This document shows positions 45,076 through 53,264 of a DNA stretch of 64,000 bases, piece after piece; positions within the stretch are counted from its first letter, which is position 1, and each line of letters begins with the position of its first letter. Location of the stretch: the NCBI GenBank assembly GCA_910584375.1, contig CAJUAH010000001.1, positions 200,560 to 264,559 of the forward strand. Reading direction: 5' to 3'. Origin of the DNA: an uncultured Acetatifactor sp. (lineage in GTDB: Bacteria; Bacillota; Clostridia; Lachnospirales; Lachnospiraceae). The notes below the pieces were generated by a model. It was not told the DNA's origin. It was given only the letters and a program-made list of their open reading frames with translations, and did no database searches. Made by a program: the position numbers and the translations under genes.

Positions 45076-45901
45076 AAAATAAACCTCCTACAATGTGAAA
45101 CGCAAATTTTCTGTGAGTGGGAACTCGCTATTCCATTCTCTATGGCAAATCACTGGCCATAAAGTGTTTTTTGAATCATGCCGGGTCTATACGGAAAAAT
45201 TTACTATGTGTACCCTCTTTTGTTGCAGAACAAGGGGTAAAAAGAGTAAATTTTTGTGTATAGGCCCATCCAAGCTCTGAAACCAGCTATTTCCCCCCCA
45301 TAATGTGGGTATAAAAACAAATTTTTTCTCTATATGCCCACCAGAATCAAAAACCGAATATCTTCTTAGAAATTGTGAAAAAATTCCGTTTCAAAATTCT
45401 GTTGCACTTTGCAAAAAGCGGCGGCTTTTTCCCCGTAGACGCCTCCTTTGCACGGATGCTACGAAAAATATACCTCGCCTCCAGTGAAGTCTGCAATGGC
45501 ATTCCCATGTATGGAATGATGCAGACAAATTTCGGGTTGCCCCAACCGATCCCAAACGTTTCGCTTTTGGCCCGTATCGCCGCTTGAAGAGAAACGGCTC
45601 AATCTCAGATTGTACTTGATTATAAGATATTTTCCTGCGACCTGCAATGTATATTTAAAGGATCGTTTTCAGCGGTACACAATTCCGAAAAGGGTGTTTA
45701 ATTTTGAAAGAGATGGGTGTGTTGACTTCTCACTGTGAAACAAGTATGATAAGAGCATGGGAGCAGGTATTTCACCCCTATGAGAAAGGGATGTCGGCTT
45801 GCCGGAGATTTTCAGACAGTCGCGAAGAATTGTCTGCGGATGAAAGGCGGCCTTGTAGATATCGGAGAAATGTTGTCTGGGGAAAGGGACAGGGACGGTC
45901 T
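45076..45901. other. 826-bp non-coding region with repeat elements
   Basis: It contains three related 33-nt elements (45183-45339) and a strong hairpin near 45490-45525 (TCTGCA, GCATTCC, GGAATG, TGCAGA). The frame of the next gene extends back to 45704 but lacks family similarity there. No ribosome binding site supports a separate gene. Confidence 0.6.
45183..45339. repeat. Three related 33-nt near-palindromic elements
   Basis: Elements at 45183-45215 (one orientation), 45235-45267 and 45307-45339 (opposite orientation) are each exactly 33 nt. They share GGGTA, a central AAATTTTT, TATA and terminal CCC. The first two form a long imperfect hairpin. The function is unknown. Confidence 0.7.
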
Positions 45902-47617
45902 ATGGATGAATTTGATAAAAAAAGGCTCCCCATCGGGATCGAGAGCTTTGAGGAGATCCGCACGGACGAGTACTATTATGTGGATAAGACGGCGTTTATC
46001 AGAGATCTGCTGCGCAGGCGGGGCAAGGTTAATCTGTTTACCCGCCCCCGGCGTTTCGGGAAGACGCTGAATATGGATATGCTCAAAAGCTTTTTTCAGA
46101 TCGGCGGCGACAGGGCGCTGTTTGACGGTCTGGACATCGCGGGGGAGACCGGGCTGTGTGAGCGGTACATGGGAAAATTCCCGGTGATCTCCGTCAGCTT
46201 AAAAGGGGTCAACGGACTGGACTATGATATGGCCCGCGCATTGATGTGTCTGACCGTCGGCAGAGAGGCGATGAAGTTTTATGGTTTGCTGGACAGTGAC
46301 AGGCTCACCGATGACGACAAAAAGGTATACAGGCAATTAATCAACGTGGATTCAACCGGACAGGGCGTCTATGATATGTCGGATGCGACTTTAATGGGGA
46401 GTCTGAATACCTTGTCGGCTCTGTTGGAAAAGCATTATGGCAGCAAGGCGGTCATCCTGATCGACGAGTACGACGTGCCCCTGGCGAAGGCCAACGAGCA
46501 GGGCTATTATGACCGGATGATCGTCCTGATCCGCAATATGTTTGAACAGGCCCTCAAGACCAACAGCAGCCTGCAGTTTGCCGTGCTGACGGGATGTCTG
46601 CGGGTATCGAAAGAGAGTATTTTCACGGGCCTTAACAATATGAAAGTTTTCTCCGTCACGGATGAGGACTGCGGCGCGTATTTCGGCTTTACAGATGCAG
46701 AAGTAAGAGAGATGCTGGCATACTATGATCTGAGCGACAAATATGAGACGATCAGGGACTGGTATGACGGGTACCGCTTTGGAGATGTCGATGTGTACTG
46801 CCCCTGGGACGTGATATATTATGTGGATAAACTTCAGGCACAGCGCACATTGCAGCCCCAGAATTACTGGGCCAATACCAGCAGCAATGAAGTGCTGAAA
46901 CGTCTCCTTGAGAACGCCTCCTCCGAGACCCGTGACGAGATCGAGCGTCTGATCGCCGGGGAATCCGTGTGGAAACAAGTGAGCGAGGAACTGACCTACA
47001 AGGAGCTGTACGACAGCACCGAAAACGTGTGGAGCGTCCTCTTTGCCACGGGCTATCTGACCCAGCAGGGAGAACCGGACGGAAAGCTGCGCAGGCTGGT
47101 GATCCCCAACCGGGAGATCCACGACATCTTCATGACCCAGATCCGGGACTGGATGCAGGAAAAGGCCCGGGAGGACAGGGAACGGCTGCGCGCGTTCTGC
47201 GAGGCTTTCCGGGACGCCGACGGGGAAAAGGTGCAGAGGATTTTTGGGGAATATCTGCACGAGACCGTGAGTATCCGGGACACGGCGGTGAGAAAAGAGT
47301 TAAAGGAGAACTTCTACCACGGTTTCCTGCTGGGACTGCTGCGCTTTAAGGAGGACTGGAAAGTGCTGTCCAACCGGGAGAGCGGCCAGGGCTACGCGGA
47401 TATCGTAATCGAGATCTATGCGGAAAAGACCGGCATCGTGATCGAGGTCAAGTATGCCGAGAACGGCGACCTGGACGCCGGGTGCAGAGAGGCCATGGAG
47501 CAGATCGGGCGGAAAGACTATGCCGACCGGCTGGGCCTGGGCGGCATGAGCCGGGTCATCAAATGCGGCATCGCCTGCCATGTGAAGAACTGCAAGGTGG
47601 TGTTTGAAAAGAATTAA
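45902..47617 (+). CDS. AAA-ATPase/PD-(D/E)XK nuclease-like protein (DUF1703 type)
   Basis: The start at 45902 (MDEFDKKRLPIGIESFEEIR) fits the usual N-terminus of the family, although the ribosome binding site is weak. The protein has 571 residues. A P-loop-like NLFTRPRRFGKTLNMD and a Walker B-like VILIDEYDVPLAKA belong to the AAA-ATPase-like domain. The C-terminus has the PD-(D/E)XK pattern YADIVIEI and GIVIEVKYAE. The family is abundant and often multicopy in Lachnospiraceae and Bacteroidetes genomes. Its function is not established; mobile-element or defence roles have been suggested for related folds. Confidence 0.9.
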   Translation: MDEFDKKRLPIGIESFEEIRTDEYYYVDKTAFIRDLLRRRGKVNLFTRPRRFGKTLNMDMLKSFFQIGGDRALFDGLDIAGETGLCERYMGKFPVISVSLKGVNGLDYDMARALMCLTVGREAMKFYGLLDSDRLTDDDKKVYRQLINVDSTGQGVYDMSDATLMGSLNTLSALLEKHYGSKAVILIDEYDVPLAKANEQGYYDRMIVLIRNMFEQALKTNSSLQFAVLTGCLRVSKESIFTGLNNMKVFSVTDEDCGAYFGFTDAEVREMLAYYDLSDKYETIRDWYDGYRFGDVDVYCPWDVIYYVDKLQAQRTLQPQNYWANTSSNEVLKRLLENASSETRDEIERLIAGESVWKQVSEELTYKELYDSTENVWSVLFATGYLTQQGEPDGKLRRLVIPNREIHDIFMTQIRDWMQEKAREDRERLRAFCEAFRDADGEKVQRIFGEYLHETVSIRDTAVRKELKENFYHGFLLGLLRFKEDWKVLSNRESGQGYADIVIEIYAEKTGIVIEVKYAENGDLDAGCREAMEQIGRKDYADRLGLGGMSRVIKCGIACHVKNCKVVFEKN

Positions 47618-47653
47618 ACTTTGGAAGAAAAGGATACGGAAAGGAGCACAGGG

Positions 47654-48319
47654 GTGTCAACCATAGCGATCATTGACGATGACAAGCACATAAACGACAT
47701 GCTCGCAGACCTTTTGAGCCGAGAGGGCTACAGCGTTCTGCGGGCATTTTCGGGTACGGAGGCAGCCGATCTTCTATCCGAAAACAAGCCTGATATCGTA
47801 CTGCTTGACCTTATGCTGCCCGGACTGGCCGGAGAGGAACTTCTGCCCGGAATAAAGGAAATACCTGTCATTGTAATGAGTGCAAAAGTGGATGTGGACA
47901 GCAAGGTCTCCCTGCTTATGGACGGCGCGGCGGACTATATCACCAAGCCCTTCGACACCCGGGAACTGCTGGCGAGAATCGCCGTTCAGCTCCGCAAAAG
48001 TCAATCCGAACATGCCGACACCCTGACTTATGACGGTATAACCCTGCACACCGATCTCCGTGAGATCAGCGCAAAGGGGAATACAATCCGCCTTACCAAA
48101 ACCGAGTTCGCCATATTAAAGCTGCTTATGCAAAACCCTCATCAGGTGATAGCCAGATCCACGATTCTGGACAGGATCAGCGGGGATACCCCCGACTGCG
48201 TGGAAAGCTCCCTGAAAGTCCACATCAGCAATCTCCGGAAAAAGCTGCGCCAGATGACGGGGAAAGAGTATATAGAGACCGTATGGGGCATTGGGTTTAA
48301 ACTGTCGGTCTCACCTTGA
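47654..48319 (+). CDS. OmpR-family response regulator
   Basis: The GTG at 47654 follows AAAGGAGCACAGGG; a TTG at 47621 is in frame but lacks a site. The receiver domain has the acidic pocket IDDDKH, phospho-acceptor Asp in VLLDLMLPG and TKPFD. The C-terminal winged helix is typical (RLTKTEFAILKLL, SSLKVHISNLRKKL, YIETVWGIGFKL). It probably partners with the kinase encoded at 50139 and controls the intervening ABC transporter through the repeats at 48322. Confidence 0.92.
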   Translation: MSTIAIIDDDKHINDMLADLLSREGYSVLRAFSGTEAADLLSENKPDIVLLDLMLPGLAGEELLPGIKEIPVIVMSAKVDVDSKVSLLMDGAADYITKPFDTRELLARIAVQLRKSQSEHADTLTYDGITLHTDLREISAKGNTIRLTKTEFAILKLLMQNPHQVIARSTILDRISGDTPDCVESSLKVHISNLRKKLRQMTGKEYIETVWGIGFKLSVSP

Positions 48320-48321
48320 AT

Positions 48322-48362
48322 CTTAACCAATTCTTAACGCTTTTCTTTACTGTTTTCTTAAC
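48322..48362 (+). promoter_or_regulatory. CTTAAC direct repeats, probable response-regulator boxes
   Basis: CTTAAC occurs at 48322-48327, 48333-48338 and 48357-48362, with CTTTAC at 48345-48350. The pitch is 11-12 bp, as for binding of OmpR/PhoB-family dimers on one helix face (compare the TTAACA repeats of Bacillus PhoP). The boxes sit between the regulator gene and the ABC gene it probably controls. Confidence 0.65.
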
Positions 48363-48403
48363 GTTTGGGTGTTACAGTGGAAACATAAAGGAGGAGCATT
48401 TTT

Positions 48404-49318
48404 ATGGAATACGTTCTAAAAACCAATTCACTTTGCAAGTATTACAAGCATTCCAAGGCTCTAAGCGGGCTGACCATGAACATTCCCCAGGGCGCTATAT
48501 ACGGCTTTGTGGGAAAAAACGGCGCAGGCAAGACGACGCTTATCCGTCTGATCTGCGGACTTTCGTACCCGTCGTCGGGAGAATTTTCCATCTACGGCAT
48601 CTCCAACAGCAGCGCCGATATTGCAAAGTCTCGCCGCAGAATGGGCGCGGTGGTGGAAACGCCTTCTCTCTATCTCGATATGACCGCCGAGGACAATTTA
48701 AAGCAGCAGTACCTTATTATAGGCATGCCGTCCTTTGGCGGCATTCCGGAGCTGCTGGATCTGGTCGGCCTGGGAAATACCGGAAAAAAGAAGGCGAAAG
48801 ATTTTTCCCTGGGTATGCGGCAGCGGCTGGGCATTGCCATTGCTCTTGCGGGAGATCCCGATTTTCTGGTGCTGGACGAACCGGTGAACGGCCTTGATCC
48901 CCAGGGTATCATCGAAGTGCGGGAGCTTATTTTAAGGCTTAACCGGGAGCGGGGGATAACGGTTTTGATTTCCAGCCACATTCTGGATGAACTTTCACGG
49001 CTTGCCACACATTATGGCTTTATCGACGGAGGACGGCTGATCAGGGAGATAAGCGCTGAGCAGCTTGAAAAGGAGTGCCGCAAGTGTATGAGGGCAACGG
49101 TATCGGATGCCAGAATACTGGCCGTTTTGCTGGATGAAAAGGGTATTGAATACGCTGCCATTGACGGGTATACCGCGGATATTTTCGGGCGGATAAGCAT
49201 CACTGAGCTTACCCTTGCGTTAAAGGAGAGGGGCTGCGAACTGCTGTCGGTGAATGAGCGGGACGAAAGTCTCGAGGCGTATTTTATGAACCTTGTGGGA
49301 GGAGGCAGCGATGAGTAG
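48404..49318 (+). CDS. ABC transporter ATP-binding protein (bacitracin/lantibiotic-immunity type)
   Basis: The start follows AAAGGAGGAG. The 304-residue protein has Walker A GKNGAGKTT, signature LGMRQRLG (degenerate SLGMRQR form common in BcrA-type ATPases), Walker B FLVLDEP and a switch His in ISSHIL. The order regulator, ATPase, permease, kinase is that of antimicrobial-peptide sensing and resistance modules. Its stop overlaps the permease start by 8 bases. Confidence 0.9.
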   Translation: MEYVLKTNSLCKYYKHSKALSGLTMNIPQGAIYGFVGKNGAGKTTLIRLICGLSYPSSGEFSIYGISNSSADIAKSRRRMGAVVETPSLYLDMTAEDNLKQQYLIIGMPSFGGIPELLDLVGLGNTGKKKAKDFSLGMRQRLGIAIALAGDPDFLVLDEPVNGLDPQGIIEVRELILRLNRERGITVLISSHILDELSRLATHYGFIDGGRLIREISAEQLEKECRKCMRATVSDARILAVLLDEKGIEYAAIDGYTADIFGRISITELTLALKERGCELLSVNERDESLEAYFMNLVGGGSDE

Positions 49319-50129
49319 ACTGCTTAGAGCGAATTTTACAAGACTTTGGAGAAATAGATTATTTTGGATAGCCATAGTAATTGTTCTTGCAACGGCGGTT
49401 GCGGCCGTTTTTAATCAGGCGCAGTATACCTACGTTCCCGATGGCCTGCTTTTTTCGGGAATTAATATCATATCCGTCATAGCCGCCGTTTTTGTCTCGA
49501 TCTTTACAGGCACGGAATACAGCGATGGCACTATGCGTAATAAGCTGGCAGTGGGGCATTCGAGGGTCGCGGTATATTTTGCGAACCTGATCGTATGTGT
49601 GGCGGCAGCTCTGATCATGCATATTGCCCTGATTGCGGTGGTGGTATGTCTGGGAGTCCCTGTTATCGGTACATTTACGCTGGACGCAGGTCTGGCTGCG
49701 AAACTGTTTATATACAGTATATTGGTCGTCACGGTATACGCGGCGATATTTGTCTTATGTTCCATGCTGATAACCAGCAAGGCCGCCGGGGCGATAACCG
49801 TCATATTTCTGACTTACGCGATGATAGGCGGCGCAATTGTGCTGTTCCGTATACTTGAGGCTCCCGAATATTCGGAGGCCTATGTTCTCGATGAGGAAAG
49901 CGGGACGGAATACGCTGTCGGAGGCAGGCCCAATCCCAGATACCTGACAGGCGCAAAACGGAAAGCGGCGGAATGGGTTCTTGACCTGCTCCCGGCGGGG
50001 GAGGCCATGCGGATTCAGCTCGCTGACCAGGCCGATCCCCCTGATCAGATACCGCTTTGGGCTGTTTCCGTAACGGCTGTTACTGTGATTGCCGGAGTGA
50101 CTGTGTTCAGAAAAAAGGATTTGAAGTGA
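49311..50129 (+). CDS. ABC-2-type permease
   Basis: The ATG at 49311 follows GGGAGGAGG. The 272-residue protein has six hydrophobic helices and FTGTEYSDGTMRNKLAVGHSR, a motif of BcrB-like permeases. It would form the membrane part of the immunity-type transporter with the preceding ATPase. Confidence 0.88.
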   Translation: MSRLLRANFTRLWRNRLFWIAIVIVLATAVAAVFNQAQYTYVPDGLLFSGINIISVIAAVFVSIFTGTEYSDGTMRNKLAVGHSRVAVYFANLIVCVAAALIMHIALIAVVVCLGVPVIGTFTLDAGLAAKLFIYSILVVTVYAAIFVLCSMLITSKAAGAITVIFLTYAMIGGAIVLFRILEAPEYSEAYVLDEESGTEYAVGGRPNPRYLTGAKRKAAEWVLDLLPAGEAMRIQLADQADPPDQIPLWAVSVTAVTVIAGVTVFRKKDLK

Positions 50130-50138
50130 GGGGCTTAC

Positions 50139-51017
50139 ATGGATCTGCCGATCATTATCTGCGTTTTGCTGGCAATCGCGGTAACCGTACTGCTTGTAAA
50201 AATATATCTTATGAAAAAGTCCGCAGGGGAAATTGCCGATAAATTATCGGAAAAGCTGTCGGAGGATACAAACACGCTTATTGACATTGCAAGCGGCGAC
50301 AGGGATATGCGAAGGCTTGCGGAAAGCCTGAACACCCAGCTCAGAAGACTCCGCAGGGAAAGGCTTTTCTATCGTCGCGGGGATGCGGAATTAAAGGCGG
50401 CGGTGACGAACATCTCACATGACTTGCGTACTCCGCTGACGGCGATAAGCGGTTATCTCGATCTGCTGGAGCGGGAGGAGACAAGCGATAGGGCCAAAGA
50501 GTATCTTGCGTGCGTCTCCGACAGAACCGCGGCTATGAAACAGCTCACAGAGGAGCTTTTCAGATACTCCATCGTCCTATCCGCAAAGCCGCTGAAACTT
50601 GAAACGCTCTGTGTAAACGATGTGCTGGAGGAAAGTCTTGCGGAATTTTACGGCGCGATCGTCCAGCGGGGGATTTCTCCTACTGTAGAAATAACAAAGG
50701 AGCGGGTGGAGCGCGCGCTGGATAAGTCCGCATTGAAAAGAATTTTTGCAAATATCATTGGCAATGCCGTGAAATACAGCGGCGGCGATCTTACTGTAAC
50801 GCTGGCGGAGGACGGTACCGTCTCCTTTTCCAATACCGCCGAAAGACTTGACTCCGTAACCGTGGGAAAGCTGTTTGACCGCTACTACACCGTGGAAACC
50901 GCCGAAAACGCAACGGGCCTGGGGCTTTCCATAGCGAAACTTCTGGCGGAGCAAATGGGCGCGAGACTTACGGCCGAGTATTCGGAGAGAGTGTTGACCG
51001 TGATTTTTCAACCGTAA
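50139..51017 (+). CDS. Sensor histidine kinase
   Basis: The 292-residue protein has one N-terminal membrane helix (about 4-22) and almost no extracellular part. The dimerisation and phospho-acceptor box is NISHDLRTPLTAISGYLDLL. The ATP-binding domain follows (IIGNAVKYS, TGLGLSIAKLLAEQMG). With so little sensor domain it probably senses through the adjacent ABC transporter, as in Bce-type systems; this is inferred from the layout. Confidence 0.9.
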   Translation: MDLPIIICVLLAIAVTVLLVKIYLMKKSAGEIADKLSEKLSEDTNTLIDIASGDRDMRRLAESLNTQLRRLRRERLFYRRGDAELKAAVTNISHDLRTPLTAISGYLDLLEREETSDRAKEYLACVSDRTAAMKQLTEELFRYSIVLSAKPLKLETLCVNDVLEESLAEFYGAIVQRGISPTVEITKERVERALDKSALKRIFANIIGNAVKYSGGDLTVTLAEDGTVSFSNTAERLDSVTVGKLFDRYYTVETAENATGLGLSIAKLLAEQMGARLTAEYSERVLTVIFQP

Positions 51018-51036
51018 TTTTTTGTATCGGCGACTG

Positions 51037-51065
51037 TTGACAATCCGGAAAAATTTGCCTATACT
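51037..51065 (+). promoter_or_regulatory. Promoter of the SprA-like gene
   Basis: TTGACA (51037-51042) and TATACT (51060-51065) are 17 bases apart, 40 bases upstream of the ATG at 51107. Confidence 0.7.
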
Positions 51066-51106
51066 GAATATAGATACATTTTCGCTGGAAAGGAAGTGGA
51101 TACCTG

Positions 51107-51634
51107 ATGGGACTCAGTGTGGCGGGTGTGGGTAATACGCCTTATAACATGGGATATGGCATGTACGGTTCTGTCAGCGGCGCGGCAGGCACGGCGCAGC
51201 GTATGCTCCCGGTGGGGGCTGCGGGAACGGTGGACGGCACAGGTAAAGTCGAGGAGAGCCGGGCCGCTAAGAGAGCGGGCCGGGCGGAATGTCAGACCTG
51301 TAAATCAAGAAAATATAAAGACGGTTCCGACGAGATGGTAAGTTTTAAGTCGGCGACGCATCTTTCTCCCCAGGCGGCGGGTTCGGCGGTGATGGCTCAT
51401 GAGCAGGAGCATGTTTCCAACGCCTATAAAAAGGCGGCGCTGGGAGGCGGCAAAGTGCTGCAGGCCAGTGTCCAACTGCACATGGGAGTCTGCCCGGAGT
51501 GCGGGCGCAGCTATGTGGCGGGAGGTACCACCAGCACAAAGATTAAGTACAACGAGGACAATCCCTACGAGAAAAATGCCAAGTCCCTGCAGGCGGAGGC
51601 CTTCAAGGGAAACAATGTGGATGTGGCGGTATAG
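51107..51634 (+). CDS. SprA-related putative metalloprotease
   Basis: The 175-residue protein has a Gly/Ala-rich N-terminus. It then shows ECQTCKSRKYKDGSDE, VSFKSATHLSPQAAGSAVMAHEQEHV and CPECGRSY. The HEQEH (HExxH) motif and the Cys pairs match the SprA-related family, annotated as putative zinc metalloproteases of unknown substrate. It has its own promoter and a strong terminator, so it is a single-gene unit. Confidence 0.8.
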   Translation: MGLSVAGVGNTPYNMGYGMYGSVSGAAGTAQRMLPVGAAGTVDGTGKVEESRAAKRAGRAECQTCKSRKYKDGSDEMVSFKSATHLSPQAAGSAVMAHEQEHVSNAYKKAALGGGKVLQASVQLHMGVCPECGRSYVAGGTTSTKIKYNEDNPYEKNAKSLQAEAFKGNNVDVAV

Positions 51635-51669
51635 GGCATAGTCAGTTGTGGCAACGCATGTTTTTATAC

Positions 51670-51708
51670 GTCTGTATGTAACGAAAATGTTACATACAGA
51701 CTTTTTTT
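51670..51708 (+). terminator. Strong terminator after the SprA-like gene
   Basis: GTCTGTATGTAAC and GTTACATACAGAC pair perfectly (13 bp) around a 6-nt loop, followed by seven T residues. Confidence 0.9.
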
Positions 51709-51842
51709 GTTAAAATGTATGAACAATTTCTAAATTTTCTTTAAGATTTCCGTATATTACTTGTGGTAAAAAAAGGAATATGATAAAATTCATCTAAAAA
51801 GGCAGAATAAGAAAAATGCTATATATCAATGGAGGGAAATCA

Positions 51843-52994
51843 ATGAAAAACAGAATGTATTATATGCTCCTGCCCGTGTATCTCTTTGTGGTGGGCTTTG
51901 TGCTGGTGGTAAACGGCGTATTTACCGGACAGATGACGTCTGTCAGCAACCTGGTGATAAACCTGGTGTTTTTGCTGTTGATCGGCATACTGTTCCTGAT
52001 CTCCTTTTCCAGTTTTTCCAGGCTCAATCGCCTGACGGACAAGCTCATGGGCGAGGCGGACAAGATTTATAAGGCCTATGACGATGGCGACCATAAGCTT
52101 TGGGAGACTTACCGTTCCAAGAGCAAGGTGTTCGAGGACGACGTGCTGGACGAGGCGTTTTACCGATATCAGAAAAAGATGAACAGTTTTCAGACCCGGC
52201 ACGGCCTGATGGGGCGTTGCGAGATCGAGGACTATTTAAACGATGATCTGTTGAACCAGGTGGGTATGAATTATTATAACTCCGCCATCTCCGGCACGAT
52301 GACAGGTCTGGGCATCCTGGGTACTTTTATCGGACTGTCCATCGGTCTGGGATCCTTTAACGGCAACGATATTTATACCATATCCGATAATGTGGGTCCT
52401 CTGCTGGACGGCATGAAGGTGGCTTTCCACACTTCTGTATACGGCATACTGTTTTCTCTGGTTTTCCAGTTTGCCTACCGCAGTCTGATGGCGGACGCCT
52501 ACGACAAATTGCAGGAGTTTCTGGCCGCGTTCCGGGAGTGCGTGGAACCCATGGTCAACAACACGGACGACAATACCAAGGCCATGCTGGTCTACCAGGC
52601 CAATATGGCAAACTCCATGAAACAGATGACGGAGCTGCTAAAGGGCGAGGCCAGGGAGCAGGCTGAGAGTTTGGACAAGATGGCGCAGCGTTTCACGGAT
52701 CGGATGGAGCAGAATCTGGGAGCGGATTTTGACAAGCTGGGCTCAGCGCTGCAAAAGGCGTGCAAGGCTCAGGAGACGTATGCGGACAATTACCGCACCA
52801 TGGCGGAGACCACCAGAGAATTGGTGCAGGCGAACAACACCCTGCAAAAAGTATTGGAAGAGACTATGGGCAGACAGGAGGCCATGGCCCGTCAGCTCAA
52901 GGAACAGGCGGAGCGCATTGACGCCACCTGCGACACGATCAACGAGGAGATCAGCAATCAGTTATACACCTATGCGGAGACACATGGAATGTAG
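51843..52994 (+). CDS. MotA/TolQ/ExbB-type proton channel subunit (ZorA-like)
   Basis: The ATG at 51843 follows GGAGGG. The 383-residue protein has four membrane helices (about 8-28, 34-55, 151-173 and 192-214) in the MotA/ExbB arrangement. The third has GTMTGLGILGTFIGLSIGLG and the fourth GMKVAFHTSVYGILFSLVF. After residue 215 a helical cytoplasmic tail of about 170 residues follows. ZorA of the Zorya defence system has the same plan with a longer tail. With the downstream OmpA/MotB-like protein it should form an ion-driven rotary motor. No flagellar or known Zorya effector genes are adjacent. Confidence 0.85.
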   Translation: MKNRMYYMLLPVYLFVVGFVLVVNGVFTGQMTSVSNLVINLVFLLLIGILFLISFSSFSRLNRLTDKLMGEADKIYKAYDDGDHKLWETYRSKSKVFEDDVLDEAFYRYQKKMNSFQTRHGLMGRCEIEDYLNDDLLNQVGMNYYNSAISGTMTGLGILGTFIGLSIGLGSFNGNDIYTISDNVGPLLDGMKVAFHTSVYGILFSLVFQFAYRSLMADAYDKLQEFLAAFRECVEPMVNNTDDNTKAMLVYQANMANSMKQMTELLKGEAREQAESLDKMAQRFTDRMEQNLGADFDKLGSALQKACKAQETYADNYRTMAETTRELVQANNTLQKVLEETMGRQEAMARQLKEQAERIDATCDTINEEISNQLYTYAETHGM

Positions 52995-53020
52995 GGGTAA
53001 TGGTACTGGTAGGGCAGATG

Positions 53021-53240
53021 CGGAACTTAAAAAACAGTAAGTGCCCGAACAGTGCCTGGAAAAATCACCGGCCGCATTTAAGGACGGGGAGTTTTCCATG
53101 GGTGAGGGTGCTGGGAGGGCACTTACGGAACTTAAAAAACAGTAAGTGCCCGGACAGTGCCTGGAAAAATCACCGGCCGCATTTAAGGACGGGGAGTTTT
53201 CCATGGGTGAGGGTGCTGGGAGGGCACTTACGGTACTTGA
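53021..53240 (+). repeat. 105-bp tandem repeat between the motor genes
   Basis: Two nearly complete copies (53021-53125 and 53126-53230) and the start of a third fill the space between the ZorA-like and ZorB-like genes. Copies differ at only a few positions. A hairpin (GGCACTTAC at 53118 with GTAAGTGCC ending at 53150) forms across the copy junction. Open frames in the repeats lack ribosome binding sites. Confidence 0.9.
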
Positions 53241-53264
53241 AATAAGAAGGGATGTGAACAGGAT

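Noticed and set aside
45183..45339. 33-nt repeats as a CRISPR array
   Set aside because: Only three elements exist, one inverted, with unequal spacers of 19 and 39 nt and no cas genes.
53000..53245. 81-codon open frame spanning the 105-bp repeats
   Set aside because: It stays open only because the unit is a multiple of three. No properly spaced ribosome binding site exists and the translated text has no protein-like features.
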